Positions 1-6,006 of a stretch of DNA of 6,037 bases are shown here, one piece after another. The notes beneath the pieces are model-generated. The model ran no database searches. It saw only the letters and a list, made by a program, of their open reading frames with translations, and was not told the origin of the DNA. How positions within the stretch are numbered: the stretch's first letter is position 1; every line of letters starts with the position of its first letter. The position numbers were made by a program, and so were the translations under genes. This DNA is from Flavobacteriaceae bacterium UBA5079 (GTDB lineage Bacteria > Bacteroidota > Bacteroidia > Flavobacteriales > Flavobacteriaceae): contig DIAL01000017.1 of assembly GCA_002414705.1 (NCBI GenBank), forward strand, positions 16,598 to 22,634, read 5' to 3'.

Positions 1-532
1 GCCAGTGTTTTATGCTTTATTCCAATTTTTTCCATCAGCTTTCGATTTAAGGCAGAAAAGTTTCCTTTGGGCAGACGATTTATCATCTTATGATATTGTA
101 GCAGATTTACCATTTACCATTCCATTTTATGGAGATCACGTAAGCTTGTTTCCAATATTAGCTTCGGTAGCTATTTTCTTTTATATGAAAATGACAACTG
201 GGCAACAAATGGCATCTCAACCAACACAAGAAGGTATGCCAGATATGGGTAAACTCATGAAATACATGATTTACTTATCACCTTTAATGATGTTATTTTT
301 CTTTAATAATTATGCGTCTGGATTAAGTTTGTATTACTTTGTTTCCAACTTAATTAGTATTGGGATTATGTTAGTTATTAAGAACTACATATTAGATGAA
401 GATAAAATTCATGCTCAAATTCAAGTCAATAAGAAGAAACCTAAAAAACAAAATAAGTTTCAGAAGAAAATGGCAGACATGATGGAGCAAGCCGAACAAC
501 AGAAACAAGCGCAAGAAAAGCGTAAGAAATAA
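1..532 (+). CDS. yidC: Membrane protein insertase YidC (3' part only)
   Basis: This is the C-terminal 176 residues of YidC/Oxa1/Alb3-family insertase, which inserts and folds proteins in the inner membrane with or without SecYEG. The gene enters from the left edge; the first full codon is at 2-4 and the GTG at 5 is an internal valine, not a start. Visible family features are the FFPSAFDLRQKSFLWADDLS stretch that follows the third core helix, a hydrophobic segment at about residues 47-65, and two more at about 87-101 and 105-127 separated by NNYASGLSLYY. The tail after residue 140 is strongly basic (NKKKPKKQNKFQKK) and probably helical, ending in EKRKK. In YidC proteins such tails are known to contact ribosomes; applying that here is inference. 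It ends with a double stop TAATAA and a terminator follows within 10 bases, so it is the last gene of its transcript. No sign of damage. Confidence 0.95.
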   Translation, partial: PVFYALFQFFPSAFDLRQKSFLWADDLSSYDIVADLPFTIPFYGDHVSLFPILASVAIFFYMKMTTGQQMASQPTQEGMPDMGKLMKYMIYLSPLMMLFFFNNYASGLSLYYFVSNLISIGIMLVIKNYILDEDKIHAQIQVNKKKPKKQNKFQKKMADMMEQAEQQKQAQEKRKK

Positions 533-540
533 TAAAAATC

Positions 541-566
541 AAGCTGCCTTAATTGGCAGCTTTTTT
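541..566 (+). terminator. Rho-independent terminator of yidC
   Basis: A perfect 8-bp stem AAGCTGCC / GGCAGCTT (541-548 with 555-562) closes a TTAATT loop. The run of Ts at 561-566 completes an intrinsic terminator 8 bases after the yidC stop codon. It separates yidC from the next gene. Confidence 0.9.
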
Positions 567-621
567 GATATAACAAATTCTATATTTTTTCGTTTAGACA
601 TCTAATACACAGTTTATAATT

Positions 622-1326
622 ATGAAACAGATACTTTTTGGTTTAACTCTATTTTTCAGTTTTATTAGTTTTGCGCAAACATTCAATCAGTTTGATGCAA
701 ACGGTAAACGAGATGGCAAATGGAAAAAGAATTTTGACGGCACGAATGTAGTTCGTTATGAAGGCACCTTCCAAAATGGTACAGAAACAGGAATTTTTAA
801 ATTCTATAAAAACATTAAAGGAGAAGCTGTATTAACTGCTACACGTGAGTATAGTCCCAATTCAGACACGGCAAAAGTTATCTTTTTTGCTAGTAATGGA
901 AAAGTTATTAGCCAAGGGTTCATGCGTGATAAGACATACATTGGCGACTGGACGTACTACCACAACAATGGAACGCAGATTATGACATTAGAGCATTATA
1001 ACAATAAGGGGCTTTTGGAAGGCGAACGAAATATTTATTATTTAAGCGGACAAGTTGCTGAAAAATCTCTTTACGAAAACGGAATGCTTCACGGTAAAAC
1101 ATTAGGATATGCTGAAAACGGAACTGTAATTAAGGAGCATCATTATAAAATGGGAAATTTACATGGTGAAGCCAAGTTTTATGATGAAGCTGGAAACCTA
1201 TTAGTTGAAGGTTTTTATAAAAATGATCAGAAGCACGGTATTTGGAAATATTATGAAAAAGGTACCCTAAAAGAAGAAAAGAATTTTACACCTAAAAGTA
1301 ATAATCCATATAAAAAGTCAAACTAA
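622..1326 (+). CDS. Secreted MORN_2 / YwqK-type repeat protein
   Basis: A 234-residue protein with a signal peptide: basic start MKQ, hydrophobic core to residue 17, then SFAQ, with likely cleavage after Ala18. This is the usual pattern in Flavobacteriia and places the protein in the periplasm or outside. The rest is a chain of about 20-25-residue repeats of the form 'G.G.W..Y...G....E..Y.NG..HG'. Clear copies are NGKRDGKWKKNFDG (27-40), YEGTFQNGTETGIFKFY (46-62), IGDWTYYHNNG (107-117), LYENGMLHGKTLGYAENG (150-167), MGNLHGEAKFYDEAGN (177-192) and KNDQKHGIWKYYEKG (200-214). This pattern belongs to the MORN_2 repeats often annotated as 'YwqK family antitoxin'; that name does not establish an antitoxin role, and no toxin lies next to it. 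Molecular function is unknown. The ATG at 622 is chosen because it gives the complete signal peptide. The gene stands alone between two terminators. Confidence 0.88.
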   Translation: MKQILFGLTLFFSFISFAQTFNQFDANGKRDGKWKKNFDGTNVVRYEGTFQNGTETGIFKFYKNIKGEAVLTATREYSPNSDTAKVIFFASNGKVISQGFMRDKTYIGDWTYYHNNGTQIMTLEHYNNKGLLEGERNIYYLSGQVAEKSLYENGMLHGKTLGYAENGTVIKEHHYKMGNLHGEAKFYDEAGNLLVEGFYKNDQKHGIWKYYEKGTLKEEKNFTPKSNNPYKKSN

Positions 1327-1347
1327 AATATAGTTACTCAAAATATA

Positions 1348-1381
1348 AAAGCTCCTTAATTTCTTAAGGAGCTTTACTTTT
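1348..1381 (+). terminator. Rho-independent terminator of the MORN-repeat gene
   Basis: A perfect 12-bp stem AAAGCTCCTTAA / TTAAGGAGCTTT (1348-1359 with 1364-1375) has a TTTC loop, followed by ACTTTT. It begins 21 bases after the stop codon at 1326. Because the stem starts with As and ends with Ts, it may also slow transcription from the other side, where the fasciclin transcript converges. Confidence 0.88.
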
Positions 1382-1533
1382 AGGTATACATTTTAAATCT
1401 TTAGCTATTAATCAATCAAAATGGGGAATACCTAAACATAAGAAGCACAATATATAAATTTTTAAACTAAAAAAATAGACACATCTATTTAATTTGATAT
1501 TATTTTGGAATCCATGCAGTATCGGTTTAGTAC

Positions 1534-1570
1534 AAAAAAATAAGGCTATTCTAATTAAAGAATAGCCTTA
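1534..1570 (-). terminator. Terminator of the fasciclin transcript (minus strand)
   Basis: A perfect 12-bp stem pairs 1541-1552 (TAAGGCTATTCT) with 1559-1570 (AGAATAGCCTTA) around a 6-base loop. On the minus strand it is followed by seven Ts (1540 down to 1534), so minus is the favoured direction. The plus-strand side (ACTTTTT, 1571-1577) is weaker but could also work. It lies downstream of the FAS1 remnant rather than directly after the intact fasciclin stop at 1771, so the intact gene's mRNA should carry about 200 bases of remnant sequence as its 3' UTR. Confidence 0.85.
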
Positions 1571-1602
1571 ACTTTTTCATAGCAATTTAAATATTGACTC
1601 TT

Positions 1603-1769
1603 TTAAAAAGGTGGTAAAACAACCTTATCGTAGCATGTATAACGCCATTGGAAGCTTCTACATCAACAGCAATTATGTTGCTTACTCTGCCGTTTGCATC
1701 AGTTAAGGTTGTACCACCTTGAACTTCGTGTACGACCACACTTTGTTTTGAGCCTGTAATTTGGTAATA
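1603..1769 (-). pseudogene. Remnant of a fasciclin (FAS1) domain C-terminus, frameshifted
   Basis: On the minus strand, the frame beginning with TAT at 1769-1767 reads YYQITGSKQSVVVHEVQGG, then TTLTDANGRVSNIIAVDV, then EASNGVIHA. This is the last third of a FAS1 domain, including the conserved H2-type NGVIH motif. At about 1630-1631 the frame breaks. If one base is supplied (GCT A?C GAT), the reading becomes HAIDKVVLPPF and ends at a TAA at 1605-1603, which is the canonical FAS1 ending. As written, the frame instead runs on into unrelated residues. No start codon and no N-terminal two-thirds of the domain are present; the frame is closed upstream by TGA at 1787-1785. The remnant differs clearly from the last domain of the adjacent intact gene (which ends NGVIHVLNKVMLPN), so it is not a fresh copy of it. 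I infer the stub of a second, older fasciclin gene or domain. A sequencing error could explain the frameshift but not the missing N-terminal part. Confidence 0.8.
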
Positions 1770-1782
1770 ATTAATTTGGTAA
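1757..1782. repeat. 11-bp direct repeat at the fasciclin/remnant junction
   Basis: TAATTTGGTAA occurs at 1757-1767 and again at 1772-1782, 15 bases apart and separated by 4 bases. The second copy contains the last codons and most of the stop codon of the intact fasciclin gene; the first lies at the upstream edge of the FAS1 remnant. The 15-base period keeps frame (five codons). It may mark the point where two fasciclin sequences were joined or where one slipped, but an AT-rich chance repeat is possible. Confidence 0.6.
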
Positions 1783-3210
1783 CATCACTTTGTTAAGTAC
1801 GTGAATAACACCATTTCCAGCTTGAACATTTACACCTACAACTCCAATATCTGTTGCGCCAGAACCATCAGTAATGTCAGCTATATTACCACCAGTTCCT
1901 GGAAGGCTAACTGTAAATGTACCACCTTGTAAAGATGTTGCGGTTGTGTTTCCAGGATTGTTTAAATCACCAGATGCAATGTTAGCACCACCAACAACAT
2001 GATATAATAATACTTGAGTCAAAACTGGTTCTGCAGGTATTGCTGCTAAAGCATCAAAAGCTGCGTTAGTTGGAGCAAATACTGTAAAGCTTGGATCGAT
2101 ACCATCAGCATTACCACCTTCAGTTCTTGAAAGTATACCTGCGAAATCTGTCATTGGAGTTAAATCTGTTAAGGCAGTTACAAGCGTTGAAAAATTTGGA
2201 TCCGCTAAAGCAAAAGTAACTACAGTTGGGATACCAATTACTGCATCTACAGCATGAATAACACCATTTGTTCCAACAACATCAGCAGCCACAACTGTTG
2301 AAATACCGTTAAAAGTAACACCATCACTTGTGTTAAAATATAAACTCATTACGTTGTCACCAGCGCCAGTCGCGCTAGTATTAGTGTATCCTGCAATAGC
2401 ATCTATTAAATCAGTAGAGAATGTAGCACCACTCAACACGTGATTCAATAGTACTTGGGATAAAACATCTGTTGGTACATCACCTAATCCAGCAAAACCA
2501 TTGTCTGTTAAGAAATCTGTAATAGCCATATCGCCAGGAGCTAAAACTGTAAATGGTCCAGCACCTTGTAATACAGATACTAAATCGCCATCTGCAGCAC
2601 CCAAAGCAGCTACTAAATTACTAAAACCAGGGTTTGCAAGTGCGTGATCAACCACATCTGGTAGGCCAATAACGGCATCAACAATATGAATTACACCATT
2701 TGATGCAGAAATGTCAGCAGTTGAAACAGATGATACATTGTTAAAACGTACGTCATTGTTTGCTGTGTTAAAAAATAAACTCATGCTTGCTCCACCTGCA
2801 CCAGTTGCATTTGTAGAAGCGTAACCAGAACCTTGACTAACCAAAGCTGAAGAAGAAACTGTTCCTGAAATTACATGATTTAATAATACTTGTGATAATA
2901 CATCAGTTGGTACATCACTTAATGAAGCAAAGTTGTTTGCAGATAAAAAAGCAGCAAAAGCATCATTGTCTGGTGCTAATACTGTAAAAGGACCTGGTCC
3001 TTGTAAAACTGAAACTAAATCACCGTCTGCAGCCTGTAATGCTGCTACTAATGAACTTAATTCTGGAGTTGCTAACGCTAAATCAACAATGTTATTTTGC
3101 TGTGGCGTTGGTGTTGTTACGTTGTTGTCGTCATCACTACTACATGATGCGACGAAGAATACTACTAGTAAACTAGCAGAAAATCTTTTAAGAGCTGTTA
3201 ATGTTTTCAT
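1771..3210 (-). CDS. Surface lipoprotein with three fasciclin (FAS1) domains
   Basis: 479 residues from the ATG at 3210. This start gives a lipoprotein signal peptide (MKTLTALKRF, a hydrophobic core, then lipobox VASC with Cys23). An in-frame ATG at 3273 would place the signal behind 21 extra residues and lies upstream of the promoter, so I reject it. After Cys23 comes SSDDDNN; acidic residues just after the lipid Cys are the known surface-export signal type in Bacteroidota, so outer-surface display is likely. A Thr/Pro/Gln/Asn linker (31-40) leads to FAS1 domains at about 41-183, 184-327 and 328-479. Each has the H1-type motif (FTVLAPDNDAF at 75, FTVLAPGDMAI at 220, FTVFAPTNAAF at 375) and the NGVIH motif (171, 315, 466). 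The YH motif is LYHV only in domain 3; domains 1 and 2 have LNHV. Domains 1 and 2 are close copies (both contain DVPTDVLSQVLLNHV). FAS1 proteins act in adhesion and matrix contact; the ligand here is unknown. The gene lies on the strand opposite to its neighbours. Confidence 0.93.
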   Translation of the reverse strand: MKTLTALKRFSASLLVVFFVASCSSDDDNNVTTPTPQQNNIVDLALATPELSSLVAALQAADGDLVSVLQGPGPFTVLAPDNDAFAAFLSANNFASLSDVPTDVLSQVLLNHVISGTVSSSALVSQGSGYASTNATGAGGASMSLFFNTANNDVRFNNVSSVSTADISASNGVIHIVDAVIGLPDVVDHALANPGFSNLVAALGAADGDLVSVLQGAGPFTVLAPGDMAITDFLTDNGFAGLGDVPTDVLSQVLLNHVLSGATFSTDLIDAIAGYTNTSATGAGDNVMSLYFNTSDGVTFNGISTVVAADVVGTNGVIHAVDAVIGIPTVVTFALADPNFSTLVTALTDLTPMTDFAGILSRTEGGNADGIDPSFTVFAPTNAAFDALAAIPAEPVLTQVLLYHVVGGANIASGDLNNPGNTTATSLQGGTFTVSLPGTGGNIADITDGSGATDIGVVGVNVQAGNGVIHVLNKVMLPN

Positions 3211-3230
3211 TTTATTTGATTTTTTTTGTT

Positions 3231-3316
3231 TGTTTACCAAATATACAAAAACATTAAACAATAAACCAAACAATGTTTAATAAATTTAACAAAAAATTAA
3301 ACAAAACTATGTTTAA
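3231..3316. repeat. Alternating TTAAACA / TGTTTAA heptamers upstream of the fasciclin gene
   Basis: TTAAACA is at 3254-3260 and 3297-3303; its reverse complement TGTTTAA is at 3274-3280 and 3310-3316. A near match, TGTTTAC, is at 3231-3237. Orientation alternates through all five. Start-to-start distances are 23, 20, 23 and 13 bases, so most are about two helical turns apart. The copy at 3254 lies between the -33 and -7 boxes of the fasciclin promoter. They could be operator sites for a dimeric regulator; the AT-rich background makes chance a real alternative. Confidence 0.4.
3238..3270 (-). promoter_or_regulatory. Fasciclin gene promoter (Bacteroidota type)
   Basis: On the minus strand, TATATTTG (3245-3238) is a perfect match to the Bacteroidota -7 consensus TAnnTTTG. 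TTTG at 3270-3267 supplies a -33 box, 21 bases upstream. Transcription should start near 3231, giving a leader of about 20 bases that is rich in A and has no Shine-Dalgarno, ending at the ATG at 3210. This decides the start codon of the fasciclin gene. Confidence 0.75.
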
Positions 3317-3357
3317 CATGTAATCACTGCCATGTAAAAACTTCTATTATTCGTTGA

Positions 3358-3372
3358 TTTGACTTATCTTTG
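3358..3372 (+). promoter_or_regulatory. mnmA promoter with an extended -7 motif
   Basis: TATCTTTG at 3365-3372 is a perfect TAnnTTTG -7 box. It sits only 9 bases before the mnmA ATG at 3382, so the expected transcription start leaves a leader of a few bases or none. It is preceded directly by TTTGACT, so the whole block reads TTTGACTTATCTTTG, nearly identical to 6007-6021. No TTG is found 17-23 bases upstream of the box, so the -33 element is weak or unusual. Confidence 0.7.
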
Positions 3373-3381
3373 CATCCAATT

Positions 3382-4578
3382 ATGGAAAATAAAAAACGCG
3401 TTATAGTTGGATTGTCTGGAGGTGTAGATTCCAGTGTGGCTGCTTACATTTTAAAGGAGCAAGGCTTTGATGTTATTGGATTGTTTATGAAAAATTGGCA
3501 TGATGATTCGGTAACTATTTCTGATGAATGTCCTTGGTTAGACGATAGTAATGATGCTATGTTAGTTGCTGATAAGTTAGGAATACCATTTCAAACTGTA
3601 GATTTAAGTGAACAATATAAGGAACGAATTGTTGATTATATGTTTAAGGAGTATGAAAGTGGTAGAACACCAAATCCTGATGTGCTTTGTAATCGAGAAA
3701 TAAAGTTTGATGTGTTTATGAAAATAGCTTTAGATTTAGGAGCCGATTTCGTTGCAACAGGACATTATTGTAGAAAAACATCTTTTGAAAAAGAAGGTGA
3801 AACCATACATCAATTATTAGCAGGTGTAGATGGAAACAAAGATCAATCATATTTCTTATGTCAATTATCTCAAGCACAATTGGCAAAATCATTATTCCCT
3901 ATTGGGGAATTAACCAAACCTGAAGTTCGCGAAATAGCATCTAAATTGGATTTAATAACAGCCGATAAAAAGGACTCTCAAGGTTTATGCTTTATTGGTA
4001 AAGTTCGTTTGCCAGAATTTCTTCAGCAGCAATTAAAGCCTAAAGAAGGTGTTATTGTTGAAATCCCTAGTACATATTCTGATTATGAAGATATAAGACC
4101 TATTTTTGATTCGAAAGAGTCTGAATTAGCATATTTATCAAGAAAAGCAAACTATAATGTTTCCGATGGAAAAATAGTTGGGAAACATCAAGGCGCTCAT
4201 TTTTATACCAAAGGTCAACGAAAAGGCTTGGCAGTAGGTGGTACTGTGGAACCTTTATTTGTTATTGATACAGATGTTAAAGAGAATGTAATTTACACAG
4301 GTCAAGGAAAAGTTCATCCAGGACTTTATAAATCAGCTTTATTTATTACAGATGACGATCTACATTGGGTTCGCGAGGATTTAGCATTATCTATTGGTGA
4401 AAATCTAGATGTTTTAGCACGAATTCGTTATAGGCAACCATTGGAAAAAGCTACTTTATATCGTATAGAATCTGGTTTGTATATTGAGTTTTCAAATCCA
4501 CAATCAGCCATTGCAGAAGGGCAGTTTGCAGCTTGGTATATTAATGATGAGCTTATTGGTTCGGGTGTTATTTCATAA
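3382..4578 (+). CDS. mnmA: tRNA-specific 2-thiouridylase MnmA
   Basis: 398 residues. MnmA activates U34 of tRNA-Lys, -Glu and -Gln with ATP and transfers sulfur to it, giving 2-thiouridine; the sulfur comes from a cysteine desulfurase relay. The ATP-pyrophosphatase loop is LSGGVDSS (11-18). The two catalytic cysteines are in place: Cys103 in [10 protein letters not shown] and Cys203 in GLCFIGK. Other family motifs are GRTPNPD (94-100), ATGHYC (125-130), KDQSYFL (153-159) and [11 protein letters not shown] (273-283). The C-terminal beta-barrel region runs to the end (RYRQPL at 349-354, [11 protein letters not shown] at 376-386). The protein is about 30 residues longer than the E. coli enzyme, mainly through an extra stretch at about 229-259 before [12 protein letters not shown] at 3370 could extend the frame by four residues, but it is part of the -7 box, so ATG 3382 is the start. 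It ends with a double stop TAATAA. No strong terminator follows, so some read-through into the next gene is likely. Confidence 0.97.
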   Translation: MENKKRVIVGLSGGVDSSVAAYILKEQGFDVIGLFMKNWHDDSVTISDECPWLDDSNDAMLVADKLGIPFQTVDLSEQYKERIVDYMFKEYESGRTPNPDVLCNREIKFDVFMKIALDLGADFVATGHYCRKTSFEKEGETIHQLLAGVDGNKDQSYFLCQLSQAQLAKSLFPIGELTKPEVREIASKLDLITADKKDSQGLCFIGKVRLPEFLQQQLKPKEGVIVEIPSTYSDYEDIRPIFDSKESELAYLSRKANYNVSDGKIVGKHQGAHFYTKGQRKGLAVGGTVEPLFVIDTDVKENVIYTGQGKVHPGLYKSALFITDDDLHWVREDLALSIGENLDVLARIRYRQPLEKATLYRIESGLYIEFSNPQSAIAEGQFAAWYINDELIGSGVIS

Positions 4579-4597
4579 TAAATTTAATGATCTTAAA

Positions 4598-4628
4598 TTG
4601 TCAACTTTTTTAGTATTTAGTATATTTC
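4598..4628 (+). promoter_or_regulatory. Promoter of the nitronate monooxygenase-like gene
   Basis: TTG at 4598-4600 and TATATTTC at 4621-4628 are 20 bases apart and match TTG-N(17-23)-TAnnTTTG in all but the last base. The ATG at 4647 follows 18 bases later, leaving a leader of about 10-15 bases. The gene can therefore be transcribed separately from mnmA. Confidence 0.55.
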
Positions 4629-4646
4629 CTTTTTAAATTCCAAGTT

Positions 4647-5591
4647 ATGATGACGAATAAAATCACCCAACTTTTTAATATTCAATACCCAATTATACAA
4701 GCAGGAATGATTTGGAATTCCGGTTGGAAATTAGCTTCCGCTGCTAGTAATGCTGGAATTTTAGGTTTAATTGGTGCAGGAAGTATGTATCCTGATGTAT
4801 TGCGTGAACATATTCAGAAATGTAAAAAAGCTACCAATAAACCTTTTGGTGTTAACGTGCCCATGTTATATCCAAATGTCGAAGAAATTATGAATATTAT
4901 AGTGGAAGAAGATGTAAAAATTGTTTTTACGTCCGCTGGAAATCCTAAAACGTGGACGAGCTGGTTACAAGAACGTGGAATAATTGTGGTTCATGTGGTA
5001 AGTAGTGTAAAATTTGCACTAAAAGCACAAGAAGCAGGAGTTGATGCTGTTGTAGCAGAAGGTTTTGAAGCTGGTGGACACAATGGACGTGATGAAACAA
5101 CGACACTTACATTAATACCCATGGTAACAGAACAGTTAACGATTCCGTTAATTGCTGCTGGAGGTATTGCTACAGGAAAAGCTATGTTGGCCACCATGAT
5201 TTTAGGTGCAGATGCCATACAAGTTGGCAGTCGTTTTGTGGCTAGTTTAGAAAGTTCAGCTCATCAAGCTTTTAAACAAGTGGTTGTAGATGTAAAAGAA
5301 GGCGACACGCAATTAACTTTAAAAGAATTAGCTCCAGTACGTTTGGTGAAAAATAAATTCTATAATGACATTCAGGAACTGTACAAATCCTCTCCAACTC
5401 CGGAGCAGTTAAAAGAATTGTTAGGTCGTGCTCGTGCTAAACGTGGTATGTTTGAGGGCGACTTGGAAGAAGGCGAGTTAGAAATTGGTCAGATAGCTGG
5501 TCTTATTCACGACATAAAACCCGTTGCAGAGATTGTGAAGGATATTCTTGAGGAATTTCAACAAGCAAAAACAAGTGTTTCTTTCCTATAG
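4647..5591 (+). CDS. FMN-dependent nitronate monooxygenase / FabK-like oxidoreductase
   Basis: 314 residues from ATG 4647; the second ATG at 4650 would shorten it by one and cannot be excluded. It is a TIM-barrel flavoprotein of the 2-nitropropane dioxygenase family. The N-terminus has YPIIQAGM (14-21). PFGVNVPML is at 66-74. VAEGFEAGGHNGRDE (136-150) carries the conserved active-site His145. The FMN phosphate site is AAGGIATG (170-177) with GADAIQVGSRF (187-197). A GQIAGLI segment near the C-terminus (281-287) is also typical. Nitronate monooxygenases oxidise toxic alkyl nitronates to carbonyl compounds and nitrite; the related FabK reduces enoyl-ACP in fatty acid synthesis with the same fold and AGGH motif. 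The length and the C-terminal GQIAGL region resemble FabK as much as nitronate monooxygenase, so the substrate is undecided and no symbol is given. Predicted cytoplasmic. It lies 68 bases after mnmA with its own candidate promoter; no functional link to mnmA is evident. Confidence 0.85.
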   Translation: MMTNKITQLFNIQYPIIQAGMIWNSGWKLASAASNAGILGLIGAGSMYPDVLREHIQKCKKATNKPFGVNVPMLYPNVEEIMNIIVEEDVKIVFTSAGNPKTWTSWLQERGIIVVHVVSSVKFALKAQEAGVDAVVAEGFEAGGHNGRDETTTLTLIPMVTEQLTIPLIAAGGIATGKAMLATMILGADAIQVGSRFVASLESSAHQAFKQVVVDVKEGDTQLTLKELAPVRLVKNKFYNDIQELYKSSPTPEQLKELLGRARAKRGMFEGDLEEGELEIGQIAGLIHDIKPVAEIVKDILEEFQQAKTSVSFL

Positions 5592-5733
5592 TAGTAAAAC
5601 TATTAAACTTCCACAACAGATTAAATTAACTATTGTTGTTATAAAATGAAAATGTTAATATAGATTGTAATAACACTGGTTTGGTTGACATGTAATTTAA
5701 ACCAAGATGTTTATAACAGTATTATTATAAATA

Positions 5734-5763
5734 ACAAAAAGGAGACAAGTGTCTCCTTTTTGT
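5734..5763 (+). terminator. Bidirectional-type terminator after the oxidoreductase gene
   Basis: A perfect inverted repeat of 14 bases per arm pairs 5734-5747 (ACAAAAAGGAGACA) with 5750-5763 (TGTCTCCTTTTTGT). The practical hairpin is AAAAAGGAGAC with an AAGT loop. Five As before and five Ts after the GC core make it work in principle in both directions. It ends the plus-strand transcript 143 bases after the stop codon at 5591. No minus-strand gene is seen in the window that would need it. Confidence 0.88.
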
Positions 5764-6006
5764 TTGAAACATTTTAGCAATAACATTTTTAAATCCCTCT
5801 AAAATAAAAAGCTAAACGATGTCGTTAAATTGAATTAAACCAGTGAATTACATGGTATAATTACAGGAGTAAAATTAAAAGTTTTTTCGATTTCAATAAA
5901 ATTAACATATGGTAACTTATTAACAATTATTTGATTTAAACATTTGTAAATTAGGGTTTTAATTTTTTTTGGTGAAAACTTCAAAACGAACAGACATATT
6001 GTATAG

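Noticed and set aside
581..588. TATATTTT as the -7 box of the MORN-repeat gene
   Set aside because: It misses the final G of TAnnTTTG and has no TTG at proper spacing; too weak to list as a promoter, although a promoter must exist after the yidC terminator.
622..1326. MORN-repeat protein as the antitoxin of a toxin-antitoxin pair
   Set aside because: The family name 'YwqK antitoxin' is an annotation habit; this protein is secreted and has no toxin gene beside it.
1379..1436. 9-bp inverted repeat TTTAGGTAT (1379-1387) / ATACCTAAA (1428-1436)
   Set aside because: The arms are 40 bases apart in AT-rich DNA with no other sign of a mobile element or riboswitch; probably chance.
1473..1490. Small hairpin AAATAGA-CACA-TCTATTT
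   Set aside because: The stem is weak with a single G-C pair, there is no T run, and no gene depends on it.
3211..3273. Start of the fasciclin gene at the upstream ATG (3273)
   Set aside because: It would add 21 residues before a textbook lipoprotein signal peptide and lies upstream of the -7 box at 3238-3245.
2933..3280. Plus-strand open frame of 115 codons opposite the fasciclin gene
   Set aside because: It lies antisense to the strongly supported FAS1 lipoprotein, its composition is that of a reverse-strand shadow, and it has no promoter or family motif.
3317..3337. Direct repeat CATGTAA at 3317-3323 and 3331-3337 upstream of mnmA
   Set aside because: A 7-base AT-rich repeat is expected by chance, and the same word recurs at 5689-5695 with no evident role.
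4581..4610. Hairpin AATTTAA / TTAAATT with a later T run, as an mnmA terminator
   Set aside because: The 7-bp stem is entirely A-T, the T run begins 5 bases after it, and it overlaps the -33 box of the next gene.
4991..5218. Minus-strand open frame of 75 codons inside the oxidoreductase gene
   Set aside because: It is antisense to conserved motifs of the FMN enzyme and has no features of its own.
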